Shown here one piece after another: positions 54,886-64,000 of a stretch of 64,000 nucleotides of DNA (positions are counted from its first letter, which is position 1; each line of letters begins with the position of its first letter). The DNA is from Cryptomeria japonica. Taxonomy: Eukaryota; Streptophyta; Pinopsida; Cupressales; Cupressaceae. Where the stretch lies: NCBI RefSeq assembly GCF_030272615.1, contig NC_081415.1, positions 606,493,137-606,557,136 of the forward strand. The letters are read 5' to 3'. The notes below the pieces were generated by a model. It saw only the letters and a list, made by a program, of their open reading frames with translations, was not told where the DNA came from and searched no databases. The translations under genes and the position numbers were made by a program.

Positions 54886-56643
54886 TATCAGGGGATTCCA
54901 ACCCCCTTACATTCCATGAGACATAGTTCATATCCATAAAAACAATTAAGGAGAGGTGTCCATTGGAGCCCTAAATGATTTATAACATTTAGGTAGGTGA
55001 GATTTAGGAACACAGGGATTTGGTTTCTTGTTGGTAGATCCATTAGGTCTACATCTTTTCTTTTTAAACTCAGACACCTGTTCAGCTCAAAGAGAAGGTG
55101 ACTAAGATTTCTTGTGATCCTTAGAATGTTTTTTTCTTTTGGCAATGGCCAATGTTAATCATAGCATTATCAATCATATCCTTAGATGTGGAACATCCAT
55201 AAGGCACAATGGCCCATCTTTCCCATTCTTCGTACTCTTTTTCATTATCACAAGCATGAAGACCTAACCTATCATTTTTCCCGTTCACTTCATTAGAGTC
55301 CCTACCAGAGGTATGAGAGCCGTCTAGGGGGTCCAGAACTCTAATACTTTCTATTTTTAGGGAAGGGGGAGTATTAGAAGGTTCAACAACAAGAATGACA
55401 TCTATAAGAGGATTTTCTGGATCATAGGCTTTTTTATCTCAAAAAAAATCTTCATCAGAGTTCTTATAATCTTGATTAGACTCAGAGCATACTCCTAAGC
55501 CTTCCCCTATACTTGCCCCCTCTTTAGGAGCCTCATCAATACTACTAGTGCTAAAGTTCTTGACCTCCAAGGGCCCTCTCACATCCTTGTTAGGTAAACT
55601 ACTTTTGTCATCAACCCTGTCTTTTTTATCATAACTGTTATTACAGGTCATATTTTCAATTATGTTCTTGATAGCCATGATGCCCGTAATTTTTTGGAGA
55701 GCGAGTTCTTGAGAATTGAGGAGGCGAGGGGCATCCCCCCCGGCTTTGGAAATAGAAGAAGGGAGGGGAACAACATTTGGAAAAGGTGAAGAGGGGAGAG
55801 AATGGGACGAACACTAGGGAACAACAAGCAGTTCCAGAGAAACAAAGCAAGAAGCTAGCTTAGAGGAAGGGGAGTAGGCTGGGAGAGATTGGAGATACCA
55901 AGACTCGGGTTTGAGGAAACAATAGGAGTGGAACAACAGAGGAATTGAGCACACCAGGGGGACCTATTTGTTTTTTACCCAAGAGGGGGCAATTTTTTCT
56001 AACATGGCATTCCATCCTACACAAGAAACAAGCATTGATGTCGCCCAATTATTTCACAGGGCAAGAAAAAGATTCAATCTTCAATTTGATAACAAGTTCA
56101 TTAGGCAAGTCTTTACCCGGGTTGATAGCAACCAAAACCCTCACATCAAGATGCGGAAGAAGAGATGAGGAATTGTCCACTCTAAGGACATCACCAAGAT
56201 TCTCCAAGGCCTTAGGCAAAAAAAGCCAGAAGAAGGGGGGGACATTATGCATTGACAACCATAGGGCAGGAGATAGCCAACACTTTATCTTTATTGGCTT
56301 CAGGAGACTAACCCATTGCCCTAAAGCAGCATTTACCAACATTGTAGAATGGTTTTCTAATTACACCATCTCGGTGTTTAGGGGATTTGAAAAATATGAT
56401 GAACAGGTCCCTTTGAACCATCCTACATAAGGAAACCGAAAACCCTAGTTTTTTTACCCATATGCTCTGTATCCAATTGTTGATATAGTTACAAGACGAC
56501 AACAACTTCGAATCAAGGGCAACAAAGAAAATTGCAGTATTTTTTAACCTATTATTTTCTTCAACAATCGCTTGAGCCATATGTGAATTAGGCCTAACAA
56601 TGAGTTTGATGAGATTTGAACCCTTACCTCCTCCATCTTGCAC
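54886..56643 (-). pseudogene. L1 LINE ORF1 and first codons of ORF2
   Basis: ORF1 in minus sense: LGFSVSLCRMVQRDLFIIFF, LWLSMHNVPPFFWLFLPKAL, LGDVLRVDNSS and DVRVLVAINPGKDLP, typical of the DUF4283 domain, then the zinc knuckle CFLCRMECHVRKNC (about 56025-55984). Acidic tail at 55678-55439. ORF2 then opens with an ATG near 54935 giving NYVSWNVRGLE, the first endonuclease block, and is cut off at 54886 by the LTR element. Stops and frameshifts throughout. Confidence 0.8.
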
Positions 56644-58801
56644 TTGATCGAGAAGGGTGGCCTCTTGTGGGATGAATGTGGTGTTGCTTGGAAGGCTCGA
56701 TTAGTTTATCAGCGTGTCCTTGAATGTTTTCTCTCCCACAACATCATTCAAAACCCTAAGTGAGGCTTGTGCCATACACAATAAAATTGCAAATACACAC
56801 ATCACTAATCTGAATTGTTCCTTGATAGGAAAGTGATTGTATTGTATTTAGAAAACAATTATAACCTTTTGTTGTAGTTCAGCGTAGTTGAAAATGATTG
56901 TAAAATTTCTTATCGATGGTATCGTTGAAAACTCCAACATGGCGATGGCAAGCATAAGAATTCACTCATACAGTATTGAAGCAGTCATCAAATCTGGTAC
57001 TGTTGGCAATTAAGCCTTGCTCATGGTGGTGAAATATGTCGGCTGCAGCAAACAAAGGATGAAGATTGGCAGTGATACCAAATAATGTAAGTTTGTTTTC
57101 TCTCTTTACACGATTTAAACACATATTAACAAATCCAATTTACTAGAATTTAGGGGAGAGGATTTAGTAGTTGTGCACCCTAACTTCACATTCTCATAAT
57201 CTTATGTGAAAATTTCAAATCACTTTCAATTTTTTAGACCATCTTACTTGGCAAGTCCCTTGCTTATAGCTAAGGTTTCAAGGCCACATCATCAAATATG
57301 ATGCCACATCAACTTGCTTTTTGCCAAGGTGGCTAATACAACCCAAAATAATGTGAGAGCAATAGTCGTGCAAAATGGACCCCAATACTTGTGTAGTTGA
57401 TGTGGCATCACATGATTGGTTATTTTTTACAACTAATGGTAGAAATTTCATTTAGTTATTGGTAGTCATCATCAACAATAACAACTTTAAAGTCACAACT
57501 ATTGATGCAATGTTGTCAAAAAAAATGAACATTAAATCAACAAGTATGGGTATCAAATCTACAAGTCTGGGTATTAAATCAACAACTTCTATCACAACAA
57601 TTGGAACATGTTAAATTGCTAGGTCCTTTCCCCCTATCACAAATTAACAAATCTGATTTATTATATTTTATCATCATCGGGCTGATACGATGGCTTCTCT
57701 ATCCACGACTTTTGAATGGAGAAATATTATTTAAGTTTTCAGGCGTCAAATTTCCATTTCTAGTGGGGAATTTGTTTCTGGCATTCAACTTTACCAAAAA
57801 AAAATCGACATGAGACATTTTTCCGGTGGGTATAATCCCCACCTAAAAATAGTCTATCAACTAATTAAAGTAAAGATTTAATCAATATAGATTGTTTAAA
57901 TATATTTATTTAAAAGACGCAAAAAGTTTCTAATATCTAATATTAGGATATGTTTGATTATGATCTCCCATTGTTTGTACTAGTTCCTCCTCTTCCCAAT
58001 TTGGATTATTCCTCCTAACATAATAATTATTTGGTTGCTTGCTCATGCTTTATTGTTTCCCAACTCCTTCAAGTTAGCAAGATGCACAACTCCGATATTA
58101 TTGTAAACTCCCCAACCAACTTCACCTAAATTTCACTTTATCCAAACTATGTAATTTTGTCAAACAATTGGCTTACAAGTTTGGTCACATGGTTTTAAAT
58201 TTACAAAAGTATTCGTGAAGTGTTTTAGACAGATATACCTGAAAAATAAATAGATTAATTGCTTGAACAAAATTGTCATTATAGGAATTTCATCATAAAT
58301 TGAGATTATGACAGTATGTATATGGATTTGTCTTCCTATTTGATGTAGAATAAACTCAATCATTTAATACCCAGTTCAAAAATTATTACACATAGTCCCC
58401 AACAAATATATAGAATTGATAACGAACTTGATTTGTTGTTCTTAGATGAATAAGAGTCTCATGGAAGTCTCAATTTTATTTCATGTTGATCTCCTTATCT
58501 CCATGTCATCCCAAAATAAGTGGCTAATAAGTGTCTCATGGAAGTCTCAAGTTTATTCCATGTTGATCTCCTTATCTGCATGCCATCCCAAAATAAGTGG
58601 CTCTCAAAGCAGCAAAATTGAAGTATTTGTTGTATTTACAGTAGAGTTTGATCACAACCACTCTGAAACTAAACAACTCTACGCCAAATGAACACGATAT
58701 TTGAATATGCAATGCATAACCAAAAGGAAGACGTGATATATATTCAAATGTCAATGATTAAGCAATTCATGTTATATAAAGAAAATGGTGTTAATTGTTG
58801 A
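56644..58801. other. Noncoding stretch
   Basis: No gene recognised. Contains the short tandem duplication at 58451-58605 and a few GTATGGGTATCAAATC/CTGGGTATTAAATC repeats near 57545-57590. Confidence 0.45.
58451..58605. repeat. Tandem duplication, unit 77 bp
   Basis: TAAGAGTCTCATGGAAGTCTC at 58451 recurs as TAAGTGTCTCATGGAAGTCTC at 58528, through CCAAAATAAGTGGCT. About 90 percent identical by eye. Confidence 0.92.
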
Positions 58802-60096
58802 TGATGCACTCAAAAGGGGACATTGCCAAAAACAAAGTTCAAATGTTAATAAGTTAGTTTCCAACCAAAAACCAACACAAATGAACTAAAAATCCTTTAA
58901 ATGAATATGAAGAGAGAAATAAAGCATACAAAGAGAGCTCAAACACAATAAAAGAGGAGAAAAATGACTCCCTAAGATGCTCCCATGATGTTTGGTGGCT
59001 CTCCCTTGTTCTTCTCCTCTCCAAGATCCAGAGCTATGCTTGAGTGCGGCCCTCAGTTTTTAGCTTGAAACCATGGATGCCAAATGAAGGATTGAAAGTG
59101 GTTGAAGATAAAGTGCTAATGCAATGCAAATGCTTAGACTAGTATTGCTATGATAAAGCTCAAGTGTGAGTGCTATTCAACTATAGTAACAATGCTAAAA
59201 ATGCTTCCTTCTTTGCTTGAGGAATGAGGTTCCTTTTATAGGAAAAATAGTGGATTGGAGGGTCAAGATTGACTTGGCTTATGGAGGGCTAGGATTGCAT
59301 GATCTTGAATCCATGTGAAATTTTCAAACCAATGAAATGGTGATAAGTGGAACCATGAGAGAGCTTGAGAGGAGAGCGAAGAAGCATTAAATACTTGAGA
59401 GGACATGAGGGTTACCCTCCATGGTTGAGGTTATGGGATAAAGCTATTATCTAAGGGTAAGGTTATTATCCAACGAGTAAACTCTTGTGCAAAGTTTACC
59501 CATGGTTAGGCTTTGATCAAAGGAACGAAACCCATGTGGGTTAGTGTGTTGAAGAAGAAAAGCCATTAAGACTTTGTAAGAGTCTTAAATGGTTGAGATG
59601 ATGGGTTGGGGGTTAATCTTGGATTAAGATTATGTGAGTGATTAGAAGGGGGTTAAGGCTAATTTAGAATGGCTTAGAAGAATCTAGAAGGGGGTTTAGT
59701 GAGCAAGTGGGTTTGGCAAGTGGGTAAGGATAAATAGGCTTTTTAATTAAATGATTTATTTAATTAAAATAGGGAATGCAACTTGCATTTGTAGGAGAAT
59801 GCAAGTGGATGGAGATTTTTTAAATAAACAATGATTTATTTAAATAGGGATTTGGTTAGGGTTTTTTAATAAGTTTAATTTATTTAAAGAAGAGGAAAGG
59901 GGGAATTAAATAAATTTATTAATTTATTTAATATTTGGACTATAGTTAGTAATTAAACAAATTTATGGAATTTATTTAACTAGAATAGAAGAATAGGTTG
60001 AGATGAATTAATTAAATGTAAATTTAATTAATAGAGGAATATTAATGCATTAAATAAATATTTTATTTAATTAGTGGACAGATTTATGTGTCTACA
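58802..60096 (-). mobile_element. Solo LTR, same family as 53430-54880, opposite orientation
   Basis: 1,295 bp from TGATGCACTC to GTGTCTACA, flanked by the 5-bp duplication GTTGA (58797-58801 and 60097-60101). Its sequence is the reverse complement of the LTR at 53430-54880, with indels (shared AAGATGCTCCC, CTTGTTC.TCTCCTCTCCAAG and AAATTTAATTAAT segments). In minus orientation it has CTATAAAAGGAACC near 59237 as TATA box. No internal sequence is attached. Confidence 0.85.
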
Positions 60097-60101
60097 GTTG
60101 A

Positions 60102-61474
60102 GTTTCATATTTAAGAGAGTATATATGTTGATTGTGGTGTTAACAAAAACAACAACGAGAGATTCATAAACATATATCCTCTCTTGAAAAGAAGAGAAAA
60201 CTTCACTCCAAGGTTACAGAAGGCTAGGTCTTAGTCGTCCAGGGTAGAATAGTAGGAACAAGTGTGATTGTATACAAGGGGGCCTGTTGTTGTCAACACT
60301 TTAAAGCTAGGACTGCAAAATATATCTCTTAAGCGTAGAAAAATCTTCTCTCATTTTTTGAATTTTTGGGAAAAAAATCTACAACAATGAATAAATAAAA
60401 ACAAATATGTTATAACGTTCCTATACTAATCATTGACATGAAATAAATTGCAAAAGATGAGCCTTAGAGAAAGAACTTGAAAATTGAACCTATCGGACAA
60501 TGTTAACTAGAAGACCATTCATGTCACTTGATGATTAAACCACATCAATGAAATCATATTTGCACAAACTAGATTAACACAATTCATAAAATATGATGCA
60601 AACATCCAAGGAGTGAAATAATAAAACAATTTTCAAAATTCATTAAACTGTAAAGCCATTACCTATGTGTACATACAGAACAAAATTCCTAATAAGCTCT
60701 CCAAAGACTTGATGTAGCTAAGTTATCTTTACAAATGAATAACAATACCATCTAATGAGTTGTTTGTGTTGGAAATTGACACTCGTCTGGTGGATTCTAG
60801 TGCATGGATAATGGATTAGGGTTGTCATTGATGATAACTCTCCTTGGAAATCCTATCTAGTAGTCATGGTTTTTGGTAATCGATAAAGGAAATCATCCAG
60901 TAATTTGTCTTTGGTATTTCAGTATAAGCATAGCACTTTTAGTCTGGAATCTTTGCGGTGATTGCAGTGGTAAGATTCGTGCATGGGATGATAGGGCCAA
61001 AATATAGAAATCATTTTTATAGATCTGAATATGTTTTAGTGATCTTGTCTTAGCCAACACCCGGTTACACATTACATTGCATAATATGGAAGGTCGACTT
61101 GATGAAAGTTGTATGTTGTGATTGTGGATATATATGACCAGTGTAGGAGATCATTTTGGAGCATGGTATGAGCAAGTAGTGATTGATGAGTTGATACATT
61201 GGCATATTTTTATCGTTAGAACTCTTGAGCTTTTGTCATATTTTGATTTACATAATAGTAAAGATGTATCAAAAGTTTACTATATGTATTTCAGATGTTA
61301 GCCTAAACCTATTAAAACATGTTTTGTCTTTGCCAGTTTATTCCTGCAGCCATTTTATTCATTCATGTTGCCATGCGGATTGTTTAGGGCAATATCATGT
61401 GTGAAATTAATAGATGTCCCGATTAAATAAAATATGCATGTATGTTCTTGTATGTTATTTCTTTTCAAGTGCAG
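60102..61474. other. Noncoding stretch, possibly an intron
   Basis: No gene or repeat recognised. If the exon at 61475 is real this could be its upstream intron. Confidence 0.35.
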
Positions 61475-61671
61475 GGAATAATGATGTTGCGGTGGAAGCT
61501 CGCCTATCACGCCAGTTGCAGGAAGATATATTCAAGAAGATGACTGAAAGATCGAACAGTAGAGATGCTCAAAAGCGTAAGGAACGACATAGGAGAAGCA
61601 ATCACATGATACTACTGATGTCTAACTCAAGTGGACATTGGTGTTGTAAATACCGCCACACTATGTTATGA
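61475..61671 (+). CDS. Possible terminal exon of a host gene
   Basis: A pyrimidine-rich tract TTATTTCTTTTCAAGTGCAG, a good 3' splice site, is followed by an open frame (NNDVAVEARLSRQLQEDIF, KKMTERSNSRDAQKRKERHR) that ends in TGA at 61671. The product is basic and helical and I cannot name it. A plausible poly(A) signal AATAAA lies at 61919-61924, 250 bases after the stop. Composition is less A+T-rich than around. It could instead be chance or part of the LTR region of the element that follows. Confidence 0.35.
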
Positions 61672-61918
61672 CTGTGGTTCGGTTTAGATCTGCATTTTCT
61701 GTAGCTTAACTCCAGCTATCTCCTTTCTTGATTAGTTATCCACCTCTTCTTTTCGGTGTGATCCATGTTGTCTAAAGTAGATGTTTTCTTTTAAAAATAA
61801 GTTCTTTATCTCTTCTTAGAGGTTAGATAGGGAGAGAGAAAGCAAAGCATAGGATTTTTATAAGTGTTTTTGAGTTTCTTTTTATGTTGAATCATGTAAT
61901 GACTTACAAAGAACGATG

Positions 61919-61924
61919 AATAAA
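61919..61924 (+). promoter_or_regulatory. Candidate poly(A) signal
   Basis: AATAAA 248 bases downstream of the candidate terminal exon's stop codon. Confidence 0.3.
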
Positions 61925-62352
61925 AATATGTTATTCTGAGCATTTAGAGTTGTTTTTGGGAAGCCTAGAATCACTCACCCAAGGGGGCCCACTTGGTGAG
62001 GGTTTGTGTGCATTTGTTAAGATTAGTTTTCTTTCCTTAGCTGCAGTAGACATTCTTGCATTGACTATTCCTGCAACCACTGGAAACATATCCACTGACT
62101 GTTCCTGCAACCAAACCAAAATAGAGTAATTTTTGTTTATCAGCATTGAACTTAGCCAATATTGCTTGAATGAATTTATGTTAATGCAAAAGTTTTCTTG
62201 TAGCCTTTCAATAGTTTCAATTCTTGCTTATCTTTTCCACATAATGTTAGTTGTTGCAGTAATGCAGAGTAGTTGTTGCAGGAACTTACTGCATATATAG
62301 TGCAGACCCATTTCAAGCATTACGTCTGTGGGTTGACAATCAAATGAACACT

Positions 62353-62470
62353 AGCTATATAAATAGTGACTTTACCAAGTGAATGTCCAAACTTCTGGTT
62401 TGGTTAAGACTTCAACTAGAGTTATTATTCTTATTGTTGGGTTGAATATTTTTGGCACCGCTGTCGAGGA
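62353..62470 (+). other. End of a 5' LTR and primer-binding site of an Athila-like element
   Basis: A TATA box (CTATATAAATAG near 62356) is followed about 95 bases later by TGGCACCGCTGTCGAGGA (62453-62470), which fits the tRNA-Asp site TGGCGCCGTTGCC(GGGGA) with a few transitions. The LTR's left edge could not be placed; its partner lies beyond the window. Confidence 0.6.
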
Positions 62471-62563
62471 TGGTGTCAAACTAAGAACCTGTTATGGTTA
62501 TTGTCTTTTCAGTTTTTTAGTTAGTTGTTTTTCTGACATACCCAATTGTTCGAAAAAAAAATT

Positions 62564-64000
62564 ATGAATCTGCATGCATAGGCAAAGAAGAGACGTTCTA
62601 GGTAGATTTTGCCCAGTCATCCTAATCATGTAGAAATTAATTCCCCAGATATAAATCCTTTTGCTGAACTTTATCAAACCTCAAAGAATTTGAACCATCC
62701 TAAATCTGAATTTCCAGAAGGCAGTCTTCAGTTCCTCTTTGGACCCCAAGAAGAAGAATTCCATATAGTAACTCCCCCCACAAGTCTAATACAAGGAAAC
62801 CCACCTCTTGGTGGAAATAATCCACCACCACCACCTTTGGACCCAACGTTTGAGTTCCCCATATCTGATCGGCATGATAATGCTAATCTCAAGAATATTC
62901 TAGCTTCTTCCCTCCCTAAATTATATGGATTAGTGACAGAGGATCCAAACACATTTCTATTTGAGTTTGATGTTCTATGTAGGAGTTTTGATTATACTAC
63001 AAATGCCCATAGACTCAAAATATTTCCTGCCACTTCGAAGGAATCATCTTTAAGATGGTTTATGAGCTTGGGTAGTAGCACAATCAATACATGGGATGAG
63101 ATGAAACGATTATTTCTTGCAAAGTATAAAGATTATTGTAGAGGCACTAATCATCATGGGGATGATATCTTTAGAATGACATTATCTGGAAAGGTTTATG
63201 TTTAGTGTCAAAAATTCCAAGCATAGTACTCTAAATGAAGATTCCCTCAAGTTGATATTTTTTAGGGGAATCAGTGATGAATGCACTGATTCTTTGGATC
63301 TTATGGAAGGAGGTGACATTACATAGTCCATGTGGAATGAAACAGGTCAAATTTGTAAGAAGTATTCCAGATTTGCTTCTAAAAAGAACAGGCGTTTCAA
63401 GCCAGGAGCGCCTTTATCAGCATTTGGTATTGGAGTTTCTAGAATGGAACTTAGCCATTTGTTGAAGGACTTTAAGGAGGACATCATAAACAATATGGCT
63501 ACTCGGTTGGATACACTCTCAACTAAGAAGAAGCATGAAGAAGCTGATGCATTTCTTGTAGAATTTTGCCCTCGTTGTAGATAATGGAAAAAAGACTGCA
63601 GATGTAAAATGGCTACAAATCTTGAGGTTGTTGACTTCAAGCCAATACAAGGTGAGGATGAGCAAGTTTTCTATGTTGCTCAAAGAAGGCCAAATTTTCC
63701 AAGACAAGGTATGCCTCCAGATCCACTTTCTTTTTCTAGTTATAGTGGAAATTCTTATGTACCAAATAATCAATGGAAATCACCATATGCTCAAAATTTT
63801 GGTAATTATCCAAGTTGGTATGGTTCTAAAGGCCAAGGGAAACATTTTTCTAATCAAATGCCACAATGGCAGCAGCCACAGGGAAATTGGTATCCACCTC
63901 AAGGCCAAGGGAGCCAGTTTCAAGGGAATTGGCAACCTACTCCTCAATGGAGGGGGAGTTAGCCATGGACTACCCAATCTTCTGGTTATCAGCAGCCATA
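62564..64000 (+). pseudogene. gag: gag of an Athila-like Ty3/gypsy element (continues past window)
   Basis: From ATG 62564: two TAG in the first 15 codons, then NHVEINSPDINPFAELYQ, DPTFEFPISDRHDNANLKNI, LPKLYGLVTEDPNTFLFEFD, LKIFPATSKESSLRWFMSL and INTWDEMKRLFLAKY, a typical Athila/Tat capsid. After a frameshift near 63190, GISDECTDSLDLMEGGDIT, ETGQICKKYSRFASKKNRR, a partial knuckle FCPRCR..KKDC, and a Gln/Gly/Trp-rich tail (QWQQPQGNWYPPQGQG). Stops at 62579, 62603, about 63325, 63581 and 63959 are TAG or TAA, each one C-to-T from a Gln codon. It is unrelated in sequence to the gag of copies A and B. Confidence 0.85.

Noticed and set aside
62379-62567. Plus-strand ORF before the Athila-like gag
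   Set aside because: It spans the LTR end and primer-binding site and is noncoding leader.

Overview
This window looks like intergenic DNA from a large, transposon-packed plant nuclear genome, most likely a conifer or another gymnosperm. That is an inference from the mix of old Ty3/gypsy and Ty1/copia elements, L1-type LINEs, a non-L1 LINE, a PPR pseudogene and the near absence of host genes. I see no tRNA, rRNA, CRISPR array or intact host gene. Almost every coding stretch belongs to a transposable element and carries in-frame stops or frameshifts.

Layout. 1-2578 (+): broken gene of a family I call the ORF3 family, followed by a possible LTR/leader region. 3441-7331 (+): decayed Ty3/gypsy gag-pol (copy A). 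8451-8820: hAT-like MITE with an 8-bp target duplication. 9693-28932 (+): one L1-type LINE bounded by a 20-bp target duplication. Its endonuclease is split by a 12.2-kb Ty3/gypsy element (copy B, minus strand, 11490-23707, 272-bp LTRs, GGTTT duplication). Copy B is in turn split inside its accessory ORF3 by a 1.64-kb LTR-like insertion (13927-15566). This gives a three-level nest. 28973-36586: copia-type solo LTR (AGTTC duplication) that hosts a complete Ty1/copia element on the minus strand (29393-35671, 850-bp LTRs, TTCTT duplication). 38703-41980 (+): non-L1 LINE, with a fragment of the same family tail-to-tail at 42038-42430 (-). 43202-43620: PPR pseudogene. 44067-44985 (-): LINE C-terminal fragment. 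45909-49619 (-): second ORF3-family gene. 49690-50930: array of about 19 degenerate G-rich repeats. 50940-52620 and 54886-56643 (-): L1 LINE pieces separated by an LTR-element remnant. 58802-60096: solo LTR of that same LTR family, inverted. 61475-61671: possible terminal exon of a host gene. 62453-64000: leader and gag of an Athila-like element running off the window.

The main points of interest are as follows. (1) The accessory protein of gypsy copy B and the two stand-alone broken genes at the window's left end and at 46-49.6 kb appear to be one family. (2) Both complete LTR elements carry palindromic tandem arrays in their 3' noncoding parts, and the copia array shows compensatory stem changes. 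(3) In-frame stops are overwhelmingly TAG (and TAA or TGA explainable by C-to-T), with few frameshifts in the younger elements, as expected from deamination at methylated CHG/CG sites. (4) The gag/protease boundary carries a stop at the same aligned position in two diverged gypsy copies. (5) The L1 LINE has an additional ORF downstream of its RNase H, inside the target-site duplications.
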